Below, piece after piece: positions 43,531 to 53,940 of a DNA stretch of 64,000 nucleotides. The stretch is taken from positions 26,234 through 90,233 of the forward strand of contig JBAOKB010000073.1 of assembly GCA_037044905.1 (NCBI GenBank). Direction: 5' to 3'. The notes beneath the pieces were generated by a model. That model saw only the letters and a program-made list of their open reading frames with translations, was not told where the DNA came from and searched no databases. How positions within the stretch are numbered: position 1 is the first letter of the stretch; every line of letters begins with the position of its first letter. This DNA is from Hortaea werneckii. Taxonomy: Eukaryota > Ascomycota > Dothideomycetes > Mycosphaerellales > Teratosphaeriaceae. The translations under genes and the position numbers were made by a program.

Positions 43531-45253
43531 TCAAGTCCGAGGTGTCGCAACAAGGTTCATGTTCGACTGGAGATGCACACTATGTGCGTGAGTGTCAATG
43601 CCTCGCATCGGGTCTGCCATAGCCCAGTCGAAGTGTCGCATGAGCTATCCGAGAACAATTAGCCATCGATTTGATTTTCTGCAGACTCCAGAGGAGCCAC
43701 GCCCAAAGGTTGATCGTACTGGCTTACCTCTGCGATAGTTTTATGCAGCTCCATCATTGCAATGTGCCTTCCAAGACATAAGAACCTCCCGCTTCCGAAG
43801 ATTGAATCGACCGTCTGTCGATACTTCACCTTGGTAGCAGCGTCGGCTTCGATCCATCTCTCAGGCCGGAACAGATGAGCGTCAGAGCCGAAGACAGCTG
43901 GATTCTTGCTGAGCGCAGCATCGCAGATAGCCATCTCTGTTCCTTCCGGATAGTAGACGCCATTGATCGTGTCTCCGCCTTTCGGCGCAAGCTTGGCTTT
44001 CAAGCCAAAGAGCGGTGGGAAGAGTCGGATACCTTCCCAGATCACAGCTTGGAGGTATTGAAGCTTCTGGGTTTCTGCGTACTGGATAATGTCAGAACCA
44101 GACACTGTACCGGCTTTTTCAGCCTGATCAAGTTCGTCCTTGAGCTTCGCGTAAGCGGCTGGTGTGCCTACAAGCAAGAAGAGGGTGCATTGGAGGATAG
44201 TAGTGGTGCTGTCGGAGCCGGCTATGATCTGCAGAGCGGCTTCAGCCTCGCATTGCGTCTGGCTGAGACCTTTGTTGATGAAGTGGCCTAACATGTCCTG
44301 CTTCACTACCGGTTTGGAACCGAATCGTTCCGCGACTGCCTTTCTTGCAAAAGCCAGCATAGGCCCCATGCCGGTCTTGTCAGTCACCTTGGGAGCACCC
44401 AACGCTTGCATTATCCTGGAATGGAAAAGCCAGCGGACTGAGGAATGGTTGACTACAAGGGTAAGCAGGAACATGGCGGAAGAAGTAGACTTCACGTAGT
44501 CCCAGAGATCATCGTTGGCCTCCATGAAGCCGAAAGGACGGCCAAAAGCGATAGTGCTCAATACGTCCAGGGTAAAGAATCGCGAGATCAAAGCAATGTC
44601 CAGTGTCTTACGATTCGAGTAGCGGTCACGGATCAAAGCGAGCACGTCGTTGATTCGGCTGTCGATGTCAGGTTCCAAGGTGGTGATATCACGGCCATTG
44701 TACTGTACAATTTGTTAGATATGAGGCAAAACTGGCCCGAGACCTCACCAAGCTTACACCTCCGCTCTCCTTGGCTCGGAGCTCCGCATGATGCTTCTCA
44801 TCTCGGGTGGAGAAGACCGAGTCGAGCCTGGGATCTAGCCTCATGCCGTCGTACCATCCTGAACGCCGCCATTGGGATGCGGGTGCATTCATGTGCCGGA
44901 CGACATCAGCGTCATCGGTGATGAGCAGCGTTGGACCAATGCGGCATGGCGAGCCTTGCAGATAGGTCAGAGCCTAGAAGACTACATTGCGAGGAGGGGA
45001 GTGGCGCCTTACCATACTGCTTAATGGCATCAAATTGGGCCTTGTTCAGCCTCGCATTGCACTCATGCCAGAAGATCCATGAGCGACTGCAAGATGCCCA
45101 GAAGGGACCATTGAACTGACGCAGCTTGCGATAATTGACCCAGGAGCCGATCAGCAGGTAGCAGAGCAGCAAAGCCGCAGCGCACGCGGCCAAAGCTGGT
45201 GCCGACAATTGCGATATGCTGGTCGTGCTGCTAAGGAGGCCCGCCATGGCCAT
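43531..45253 (-). CDS. cytochrome P450, pisatin-demethylase-like
   Basis: Four exons (45253-45013, 44954-44758, 44702-43728, 43644-43531) give 508 residues. The N-terminal membrane anchor (about 18-37) is followed by VNYRKLRQFNGP. GSPCRIGPTLLITDDADVVRHMNAP and WYDGMRLDPRLDSVFSTRDEKHHAELRAK are typical of the fungal pisatin demethylase/CYP57-like families. The I-helix has AGSDSTTT, the K-helix EGIRLFPP (E-x-x-R), and the heme loop FGSGRFLCLG with cysteine ligand C455. The last exon (LMRHFDWAMADP..SVHLQSNMNLV) is needed to complete the fold and is separated by an 83-nt intron. It oxidises an unknown lipophilic substrate at the ER, with electrons from CPR. Confidence 0.95.
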
Positions 45254-46154
45254 GAGTTGATGCCACGGATCTGTGATGCCCCGTTCCCGGTATGGTTCGG
45301 TGAAGGTCTACAGGCAGAGCCGCTGAGTCGGGTCTGACATGGCGAAGGATCTTGTGTGACCCGTGTAAGAGGGATGATAAGGTTGATAAGGCCAGACGGA
45401 GGGGCTTAGCTGCAGACTGCAGTGGCCACGGGGGAGGCCGGCCTCGCCAATGCAGCCAGTGGGCGCAGTCTGCGAGTGAGAACCCTGATCATAAGGATCG
45501 ATAATATCGTGATTGATATGAGATGCTGCACGATCGAATCTCGTTATGCACGTGCAGCACGAGAGCCGTCCGAGCCTGTGGCGCGCACCTGGCCAGCACG
45601 ACTGATTTCGACGAAGGTGTCGATGGAGTTGATTGGATGTACCGGATCTGTGCCTCCTTCGTTCACCCTCTCGCACGTGGTCAGCATCGCTCCGGAGCCG
45701 TCTCGTTTCTACCCGCCAACCCCGATCGGGCCGCTGCATCCCGATCTTGACAACCGGCGACAAGTGACCGCGCTGCCCTGATTTGACATCTTTTTAGACT
45801 TTCTTATTGCGTCGAGACGAATAGAACCAGTCCTATCACGGCAAGCTCCAGCGTCCGCACTGGTAAATGATGATCGTTACAGTGGAGCCCTCGCTTTGGC
45901 AGCTCGCACACTCGAGGGAGATTTGTTAAACCCGGATCCAAGCTCGAACCGCCGATTCAGCCGCGGTTGGATAATCCCAAATCTCACATGCTTCAAGGTT
46001 CGTAGCCCTAGAACTGTCGCCGCTTCTTTCGGGAGACCACAGGGGCTTCCGTACGCAGGATATAACCTGCACAGGCAGCATCAGTCGCGAAGGCGCCGTG
46101 TTGCTCTCGCGGCGCATGATCGCGAGCTACAATTGGCCGTGAGAACACTCCACC
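45254..46154. promoter_or_regulatory. divergent promoter P450 / LaeA-like methyltransferase
   Basis: These 901 bp separate two divergent genes of the putative cluster. Frames on both strands up to 151 codons are unsupported by composition. GATAA/TTATC-type sites occur (for example near 45376), but none stands out. Confidence 0.4.
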
Positions 46155-47392
46155 ATGGCCGACCAGGGAGGGGTAGGGCAACTTGGATCACAATTCGACC
46201 TCAACAAGGAATACATGGGCAGCAGCGGTCAAGCTGCAGAAGCGCAATCTTTTGCACCAAGCATCGGTGGCGACTCGGCTGTGAGCACTGGAAACCACAG
46301 CAGATCTCCATTTGAAACCGGCCTCTTTGACCCTTCACAACAAACGGCTCGATCAGTACCTAGCCAAGACCTGGAGCCCGACTCCGATGCAGCCTCCGAC
46401 GCCGACTCCGGTTACAGCGAGGCGGCTCTCTCCACGGCCTCACTACGCTCGAGTATCTTCGACTACGAAGAGGAATACGGGCGATCCTACCATGCCTTCA
46501 GAGCAGGCAAGTACATGCTGCCGAATGATGAAGGCGAACAAGAGCGCATGGACATCCACTACCATTCTCTACGCCTCGTGTTAGGAAACAAGCATTTTTT
46601 TGCCCCTCTGGAATATCCCATGTCGGTAATAGATATCGGCACTGGTACCGGCATCTGGGCCATGGACGTTGCAGACGACTACCCTAATTCGCAAGTAATC
46701 GGCATAGATCTATCGCCAATCCAGCCCACAGCTGTACCCCCAAACCTCGAGTTCCAAGTCATGGATGCGGACGAGCCTTGGGATTTCGGCCAGCGGTTTG
46801 ACCTTGTTCACACGCGACTTATGAACGGCTTCAGTATCAAATCTTGGCCATTTTTTTACGAGCAGGCATATGAAGCGCTACAGCCCGGAGGATGGGTTGA
46901 GAACCAGGAATTCGATTTGACTTTCGCATGCGACGACGGTACCCTCCCCTCAGACACTGCGTGTTTAAGATGGGTAGACCTCTGGAATTTTGGGATCGAA
47001 AAATTCGGTCTCGTCGGGCGATGCCTCCCGGAAAAGATGGCGGACCAGATGCGGAACGCTGGCTTCATCAACGTCCAGATCGTGCCGCGAAAGATGCCCA
47101 TCGGCACATGGCCGAGAGATCCAGACCTTCGGCAGTCTGGGCTTTTCTCGCTCGTGGGGATGCTGGAAGGCCTTAGTGGACTTAGTCAAAGGGTGTTTAC
47201 CAAGGCACTGGGCTGGAGTGTCGAGGAAATGGAACTTCTCCTTATGGACGTCAAGCGCGAGCTGAAGAACCGGCGCATACATACGTACTTTCCTATGTAA
47301 GTACCTCCCTTCCCCTTGCAAGTAGGCAAGACCTTTCGCTGACACGAGCTAGATACGTTGTATATGGACAAAAGCCACCGCTCACGCGGTAG
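46155..47392 (+). CDS. LaeA-like SAM-dependent methyltransferase
   Basis: Exon 1 (46155-47296) and a tiny exon 2 (47353-47392) give 393 residues. Splicing restores the family's ending, TYFPIYVVYGQKP. The N-terminal ~110 residues are disordered and Ser-rich. EEEYGRSYHAFRAGKYMLPNDEGEQERMDIHYHSLRL is the signature start of the domain (region about 107-143). The Rossmann motif is VIDIGTGTGIW (D160 to about W168), and FDLVHTRLMNG and ALQPGGWVENQEFD complete the fold. This large fungal family includes LaeA and LaeA-like proteins that affect secondary metabolism and development, but most members have no known substrate. It lies beside a P450, MFS and O-methyltransferase. Confidence 0.92.
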
Positions 47393-48027
47393 GGTAACGA
47401 GTCTCTTGTTTAGACGGAGACCTGTGATTTGGTTTTCTTTTCCTTTATACTTCTTTTTCGAAAGTTTCAAATACCCCTTCCCTAACATTGCTGCCCATTT
47501 GACGGCGAGAAAAAAAGCGGACAAAGATGATGTGAATTCGTAACCTAGTATTAAAAAGCTTCATACTAAAGCAAGACTTGCCTGTGGGATTTTGGACACC
47601 CGCAGATGCTGCAGTTGCGCTCGACCCCAATGTTGCTATGCTTAGCGCGAGGCGCAAACGCAGACTCATCGCATGTCCAGTGATATCCAGAGTGATTTAG
47701 TCGTCCAAGGAGTATCAAGCACGACTTCAGTACAGCAACAGGGGCTGGCTTGGCAAGCGGTTGGAGGATATGGTACTAGAGCGTATCACTGAAGTCAAAA
47801 CAATGATGGGGTACGAGAACTTCAAGACGACGAACGAACTGTGTGGTGTTTGCTGCCATTACTACATCTAGACTAGGGTTGATCCCCGGGCGGGCCGCCC
47901 CGCCGGCCGCCCAGGCTCACCTCGAAAAGTGTAGGAGTAGCACACTTCAGCCTCAGCCTAATGATATCCGCCATTGCTACGGCGAGGACTAAAGAGCAGC
48001 TACTTGATTTTGCTGTAGCAGGTGGTC
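47393..48027. other. intergenic, with GC-rich hairpin
   Basis: These 635 bp hold no gene. At 47888-47912 a GC-only stretch starts with GGGCGG and ends with CCGCCC and could form a small hairpin. A TTTTGCTGTAGCAG at about 48007-48020 looks like a splice acceptor and may mean a 5' exon of the next gene lies here. Confidence 0.4.
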
Positions 48028-48768
48028 ATGCAACACGCTGTGAGCCGCGCTGATTTGCGCTCGCCACAAAGCTCACCCGACCTGGAGGCGGACCCGGATG
48101 CGGTTGCGAAGCTGAAGAATCTACGCACATTTCAATACGAAAACGAGGCTGGAGACATTGCCCCAGCTGCACCAGGGCAGAACGACAATCCTACCGACGA
48201 TGAGCTTGATTTTCAGCTCTTCGCTCCCACCAATGTTGCGGGCGATGCAGCGCAGAAAATCCGTCTCAAATCACCCACGCCACCAGCGGAGGCTGGGTTG
48301 ATCCATCCACACCGGCACTCAAGCTACTACTTTGCCGCTCAGCCGGATGCACTCAAAGCGGCCCAGTATCAGGCTACAGCGCTCTCTGGAGAAAAAGTAG
48401 TAGAAATGTCGAAGAATTCCTGGCCCGGCGCTGCATATTCGTGGAAAGTTCTACATCTTCCACCTTCAGGTGAGCGCCGCTTTGCAAAGACGAGTAATCA
48501 GGGCTGCTTTGGAAAGCTTATTGGCAAGCCCAATGAGCCAAGAAAGCGCTCTCGTAAGGGCAAGAAGGCTCGTATCATGCTCCGCTCTAAGTTGCTTGCA
48601 TCTCGAACAGCCGCGGAGACGAAAGAAGCTGAAGAGCGCGAGAAGCGCACCAGGCGTAACAGAGAGAAGAAAGTCAAGAAGAAATTGAAGGAGAAAGCTA
48701 AGAAGGAAGCTGGGAATGATGATGATGATGCCACCCACAGCGTCAACAGCGAAGCTGAGGATGACTAG
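48028..48768 (+). CDS. DUF2011 family protein of unknown function
   Basis: There are 246 residues from ATG 48028. The central part matches the fungal DUF2011 pattern: DELDFQLFAP, a KIRLKSP strand, a HSSYYFAAQPDALKAAQYQATALSGEKVVE block and a PGAAYSWKVLHLP block. The C-terminal 100 residues are very basic (RKRSRKGKK and later KK/RR runs) and then acidic (DDDDATHSVNSEAEDD), suggesting a nucleolar or nuclear place. The frame is open just upstream through a possible splice acceptor, so the N-terminus may be incomplete. Function unknown. Confidence 0.75.
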   Translation: MQHAVSRADLRSPQSSPDLEADPDAVAKLKNLRTFQYENEAGDIAPAAPGQNDNPTDDELDFQLFAPTNVAGDAAQKIRLKSPTPPAEAGLIHPHRHSSYYFAAQPDALKAAQYQATALSGEKVVEMSKNSWPGAAYSWKVLHLPPSGERRFAKTSNQGCFGKLIGKPNEPRKRSRKGKKARIMLRSKLLASRTAAETKEAEEREKRTRRNREKKVKKKLKEKAKKEAGNDDDDATHSVNSEAEDD

Positions 48769-50109
48769 CTTTGATGTTGTGGCATGTGATGCTCTAGCCG
48801 ACCGATACATGGTGTCCAGCTATATTGGACCGCGCAAACCGTTCGTGCGGAGCAGCGAAACAGCTGGCAAAGATCAGCCTGAAAGCAGGTACCCTGACCT
48901 CGCCTAACGAAAGCTTCGGCTCGCCTCCGCCTCGCCAAAGCAATTTTCCGTGCCAAGTCAATTTGGACTTCACGCGACACAGTCTCTAGCACCTCTAGGT
49001 CGCACTGCAGCGCTATACATTTAATTGCGTGATGCCAGGAGAGGACAAGTGAGGGTTTCCATTTGCGGTTGGTGCGCTGTCTGATTGGATCTGGCCTTGC
49101 CCACGCAGTCGCGGGGCAACGCCAGGCAATATACGACTGCACTTTTTAAAAAGTGGAGCAAGAACATCCCCTCCAACCATGGTGCATAATGGAGGGAGAC
49201 TCGTGACTGCAATATGGATGCGCGCCAGACAGCCAATACACGGATGAGTCGTTTCACTCAATGGCACAATACTGCGCCGTCACCCGCAATACCTGGGCAG
49301 TCACGGTTCGCCCTGCCGCTCTCTCCAGCCTGCAAGCAGACCGCTAGCCACCGAACCAAGAATCCCGTCTTGCCCTGCCTCGAGGTGCTTCCCCATGGGG
49401 TTTGGGTCCGGCCCGCAGCCCACAGTATAGCCGTCCAGCGCTACTGCAGTTCCTTTTGTGCTTGTTCAGGACTGCATAGCTCTTGAAAATGAGTCTTATT
49501 GGTCCAGACACAAAGCCGTCAGGGACTAGATTTGCTCGTACCTTAGCATTTGCGAAGCCTCGTGCTTAGCCTGTTGAGTGTAGCAATCTACATAGCCTAT
49601 GGCTGATGAGAAGGGCACCACGAGATCTCGCCACTGACCATTGAGGTCACTTTGTTTGATGATCACCTCTCTGGGTTGCTGCCCAACTTCTCGGAATGCA
49701 AAATTGATCGCCGCCAACAACGCTGCTCATGTGTCTTTTGCTTGAAAATCTTCCAGAGAAGCTTCCATTTGGGTCAGTCTGCTATGCACGCGATTTCGAC
49801 AGGTACCACACTCATGCGTCTTTCCGCTCCGCTTACTGGGTAAGGCGCCTACGCGAGACAGATCGCCCCCTTATTTTCTGCTGTCGCTATATTGCTATGC
49901 ATTAGTCAACTGCACGATCGACCTTCTACCTCGTCTTGTGAGTATATGTATTAAGGGCCAGTCATCTATAGAACAGGCTTGACGGCACGACTCTCCGCCA
50001 GAGTGCGCAGACAAAATGTTTATAAAGATCGCTTCGTTCGCGCCCCTGATGTGCAGCACCCAGCAAACAATTCACCAGTTGTCCTGTCTTCAGAGCGAAG
50101 CCCATCACC
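48769..50109. other. intergenic and cellobiohydrolase promoter region
   Basis: These 1.3 kb hold no convincing gene. The right half is the GH7 promoter. TTAGCC (reverse of GGCTAA, the Xyr1/XlnR core) lies at 49566-49571, and a palindromic CCCCATGGGG lies near 49391. The functional value of these short motifs is not shown by sequence. Confidence 0.4.
50021..50026 (+). promoter_or_regulatory. TATA box of the GH7 gene
   Basis: TATAAA lies 84 bp upstream of the ATG, in the context ATGTTTATAAAGATCG, a usual distance for a strongly expressed fungal cellulase gene. Confidence 0.5.
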
Positions 50110-51532
50110 ATGAGTCTTTCTACTCTTAAATTCATCTCACTTAGCCTGGCACTGCGTGCAGCAGCACAGCAAGTCGGCACCAACACAGCAGAGAACCACC
50201 CGGCTCTTAGCTACCAGAAATGCACTGCGAGCGGTTGCACGAAGCAGAACACTGCAGTCGTGCTTGACGCTAACTGGCGTTGGCTGCACACCACCAGTGG
50301 GTATACCAATTGCTACACTGGTAACAAATGGGATACCTCGCTCTGCCCGGACCCCACGACCTGCGCTAACAACTGCGCTCTGGATGGTGCCGACTATTCT
50401 GGTACATACGGCATCACCAGCACTGGCACTTCACTCAATCTGAAGCTTAAGACTGGAAGCAACGTCGGCTCACGAGTGTACCTGGCCAATGGCGACAAGT
50501 ACGAGATGTTCTACCTCAAAAACAGGGAGTTCACCTTTGATGTCGACGTCTCGAACCTCCCTTGCGGCCTCAATGGCGCTCTCTACTTTGTCAAGATGGA
50601 TGCAGATGGCGGACTGTCCAAGTTCCCTACCAACAAGGCTGGTGCCAAGTATGGAACTGGATACTGCGATGCGCAATGTCCGCAAGACCTGAAGTTCATC
50701 AGTGGCAAGGCCAACGTACAAGGCTGGACCCCATCTACAGGTGATGCCAACTCGGGCACTGGAAGCGTTGGGTCCTGCTGTACCGAGATGGACATTTGGG
50801 AAGCCAACTCCATCTCCAATGCATTGACCCCTCACCCATGCACCACGGACGGGCCATGCACGAGCGCTTCCACTTGTGGCGTCGGAGACCAGCGTTACAA
50901 CGCCTACTGCGACAAGGACGGCTGTGATTTCAACCCTTACAGATGGGGCAACAAGACCTACTATGGACCTGGCAGCTCCAACACTTTGAACACTCAGCAG
51001 AAGATGACCGTTGTGACCCAATTCATCACAAACGATGGTACCGACAAGGGAACACTCAGTGCCATCCGCCGCCTCTACGTCCAGAACGGCAAGGTGATCC
51101 AACAGGCCGACACCAACCTTTCTGGCCTCAGCAAGACCAAGGACATCACTCCCGGCTTCTGCGATCAGCAAAAGCAGCTCACGGGCGATAGGAACAAGTT
51201 CAAGGAGGCGGGTGGCTTTTCCGGCTTCAGCAAGGCTCTTGATGCTGGCATGGTCCTTGTCATGTCTATCTGGGTATGTACCGACATTCTCACACAACCT
51301 GCCGAGCATGCATGAATGTAGATGAACTAACTTCGAATTGCAGGACGACTACACCGCCGGCATGCGCTGGCTCGACTCCACCTACCCCGAGACTTCGACC
51401 GCACCCGGAGCTGCCCGTGGAACTTGCCCGACCACCAGCGGCAACCCAAGCGAGGTTGAGAGCAAGTATCCCAACTCGAACGTGGCCTTCTCGAACATCA
51501 AGTTCGGTACGATCGGCTCGACTTACAAGTAG
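50110..51532 (+). CDS. cbh1: GH7 cellobiohydrolase (exoglucanase), no CBM1
   Basis: Exon 1 (50110-51273) and exon 2 (51344-51532) join to 450 residues at SIW|DDYTAGM. A signal peptide covers about residues 1-18 (LALRAAAQ, then mature [13 protein letters not shown]). The catalytic triad is in EMDIWE (nucleophile E226, D228, acid/base E231). Exo-loop features such as [10 protein letters not shown] and many conserved cysteines are present. It cleaves cellobiose from the reducing ends of cellulose and is secreted. The protein ends after [10 protein letters not shown] without linker or CBM1, so it lacks a cellulose-binding module. Length and loops favour cellobiohydrolase over endoglucanase. Confidence 0.97.
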
Positions 51533-51903
51533 TCGTTGAGGCCAGTGGATCTATGATAGCAGACGGGTCATCAGGCTGCGCCTGATGCTGAAAAAGGAAA
51601 AGCATGGATAGGATGGGCAGATTGTAACGAGGAGGGCATGACCGATATGGACGTTCATTTGGTTCTGCCATGCCGCTTAACGGCCACGTGATTTGCATTG
51701 CCGGTTCGGCGCGCCACTGTCGTTACGAATGATGTATTGCTCTGAACTATAACATTGCTTGCATTTACAAAATCATTCAGCTTGCATTGATGCAATTACA
51801 ATTCGCACAAGTCTAATCACACAAGCCAGAAAATCAGAAGGAGTCCACAGCTCTCGCAGGCGGTTCGAGCCTGCTATGCTCAACATTACTCACGATTCCT
51901 CCA
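51533..51903. other. convergent 3' region, no gene seen
   Basis: These 371 bp lie between the GH7 gene and the RING-protein gene. No feature was recognised beyond probable 3' UTRs. Confidence 0.5.
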
Positions 51904-52932
51904 TTACAGGTCCGTGGCCTCCATATCCTCATTCCGCCGACGATCATACTCATATAAAATCTCATCCTCATCGTCCATCCCATCATCCGAACACCGCACC
52001 AATCTGCCCACATACATGGCGTCGGCCGCACAGCGCAACATATCCCTCACGAGATCCCAATAACCCCGCGGCAGATCTACGTCCACCCGAAGCCGTCGCC
52101 GATCATCCCTCATCTTCCCCTGCAACTGCGCCAAGGCAAACTCCTCGAACAAGTGGATCCACACTTCATGATCCCCCTCCGCGATCACGCTAAGGAGATG
52201 GGTGATCTGCTCAAAGACCCAGGCGGAAGCGGGATGGAGCAGGATCTGGCGGAGGCCGTCCACGAGTGGCCATTCCGCGTCTGGGCAGCACAGGGGACGC
52301 CAGTCGCGCCGGAGATGGCAGCGGAGGACGGTGAAGGCGTTCTCGGCGTCCTCGGGCTCGATGGGGTGGGATCGGCTCAGGAAGTCGAAATCGTGGCCCC
52401 GGACGAGATGGGCGAGACGGTCGAAGTCGCCGGCGAAGCCGGTGGATCCACCTTCGACGGCGGAAAGCGGCTGCGTTGCGAAGTCTCGCGCTGTGTGATG
52501 CAGCGCGAAGGTTTCCTCCCAGGAGAGCGGAGCGCTGTCGATCGCCAGCTGTCTGCGGTGGTAGTCTTCCGGATCCAAGACGACGAGGTCGGGAAGGGGC
52601 TGTAAGCCTGGGTAGTCAGCCGGCGTATTGGCCGTCGTGCTGCGGTAAAGGGCTCTCCTGCAGCGGGGACAGCTCTTGGACTGGTCGTCCTCAGGGGCGA
52701 ACCAGGTTAGAGCGCAGGCCCGACATATGGGCTTGCTGCAGCAGGAGAGCTGGATTGGTTGGACGGATGTGCCGTCGTATGCCTCCCTGCAGACGGGACA
52801 CTCGCCGTCGTCGGCCTTGGATGCGTCGTCCAGGTTCATGGCCGACATGTTTTGCAACATGTTGGCAAAGGTAGACCATTCGGGGAGGTCTGTGGTGTTG
52901 CCATCTCCAAGTTGCTGCTGGGAGTGCTCCAT
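51904..52932 (-). CDS. RING-like zinc finger protein
   Basis: A single exon encodes 342 residues. An N-terminal RING-type module has cysteines at 45, 48, 64, 65, 70, 73, 88 and 91 (CPVC, CC, CRAC, CPRC). The usual histidine is replaced by cysteine, giving an all-cysteine set; spacing fits two zinc ions only loosely. Residues 120-340 are mostly helical and acidic (FEEFALAQLQGK; DDGMDDEDEILYEYD) and not recognised. A ubiquitin-ligase role is possible from the RING-like fold but unproven. It is convergent with GH7. Confidence 0.75.
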   Translation of the reverse strand: MEHSQQQLGDGNTTDLPEWSTFANMLQNMSAMNLDDASKADDGECPVCREAYDGTSVQPIQLSCCSKPICRACALTWFAPEDDQSKSCPRCRRALYRSTTANTPADYPGLQPLPDLVVLDPEDYHRRQLAIDSAPLSWEETFALHHTARDFATQPLSAVEGGSTGFAGDFDRLAHLVRGHDFDFLSRSHPIEPEDAENAFTVLRCHLRRDWRPLCCPDAEWPLVDGLRQILLHPASAWVFEQITHLLSVIAEGDHEVWIHLFEEFALAQLQGKMRDDRRRLRVDVDLPRGYWDLVRDMLRCAADAMYVGRLVRCSDDGMDDEDEILYEYDRRRNEDMEATDL

Positions 52933-53940
52933 GGTGAGATTTAGTTGGTGAGGCTTGATTTAAGGGTGAGCTGAGTTGGTGAAGTTGGATGGTGGATTGG
53001 GATGATGAAGTTGATCGGTGAAGATGGTTGGCGAAGTTGGCTGGTGGACTTTGCTGGTGAGTATGTAAGAAATGCTTCTCAAAGGTGAAGCAGGAAGTCA
53101 AGCAAAGGTATGTGTAGATGAAGAGTTACGGGAAAAAAGTTGCAGCTGGGAAGAGGGTCTTTAAGCAGTGACATTGATCTTCCAAGATCACCGAGTACTG
53201 TTGACGACAGCACTTGACTTTCATTGCCTCAAACGTGTCGATCCTTTTGGTCGTGGTAGATGGCAATAATGCAAAAGAGTTCCTGGGGTGCAATAGAGTT
53301 CGGATGAAGGCTAAAAACCTTTGAAACATAATGTTTTTGCTTACTCGTTTTACGGTGTTTCGAGCCTGATGCAGAATTCTGCGAAGTTTGCTGAAAATGT
53401 CAATTAAGTCAGTCTCTAGGCGCATGTAAGCGTCGTGATGGAGGCAAAACGAAGGCCGGAATGAATAAGAACAGTAAGAGAAGGAAGGGAGGCTTGTAGA
53501 GTAGATAGGCGTACATCGCTCTTCAGCACTTTCTACATGTCGTTACCCACGCCCGCTGCCAGACCACGTCCTTGCCATCAAAAGGCGGCCGAAACATCCA
53601 TGTTTCCCTGGCGATAAACCAGAGCCCCAGTCGCCTACATAATCAGACGACGAAATGCGGAGTTGTGACTGTAGAGCATAGATAAGAATGTATATGTAAA
53701 ACGAAAGATATGAACAACATAAGATTAACAAAAAAAGAGTTCAAAAAATAATGGACGAGAAAACGAAGGCGCGAGAATGACGGAAGTAAAAGGAAGGAAA
53801 AGAAAAATATAACCCCCATTAAAGGAGCAGATGGAAAAAGAGAAAGAGGGGGTATCACAAAAGTACAAGAACAAACTCCTCGCAAAAAAACAAATTCCCA
53901 TCCATCCATCCATCCATCTAACCAATCCCAACAAGCAAAA
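52933..53940. other. intergenic, no gene seen; AT-rich with a short microsatellite
   Basis: This is the 1 kb between the 5' end of the RING gene and the 3' end of the amino-acid permease gene. A GGTGAAG/TTGGTGA-type short-motif-rich stretch lies at about 52950-53060 in the RING-gene leader. A CCAT x5 run lies at 53898-53917. Confidence 0.45.
53898..53917. repeat. (CCAT)5 microsatellite
   Basis: Five perfect CCAT units in an A/C-rich context just past the stop of the permease gene. Confidence 0.8.

Noticed and set aside
7972..45253. Three unrelated genes (two MFS, one P450) have exactly 1527 coding bases
   Set aside because: Exon sums were rechecked; families and exon structures differ, so this is coincidence.
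50470..51309. 279-codon open frame on the minus strand
   Set aside because: Antisense to the GH7 cellobiohydrolase; a codon-bias shadow without family features.
51856..51874. GGTTCGAGCC resembling a tRNA T-arm
   Set aside because: No acceptor stem, D-arm or anticodon arm fits around it.
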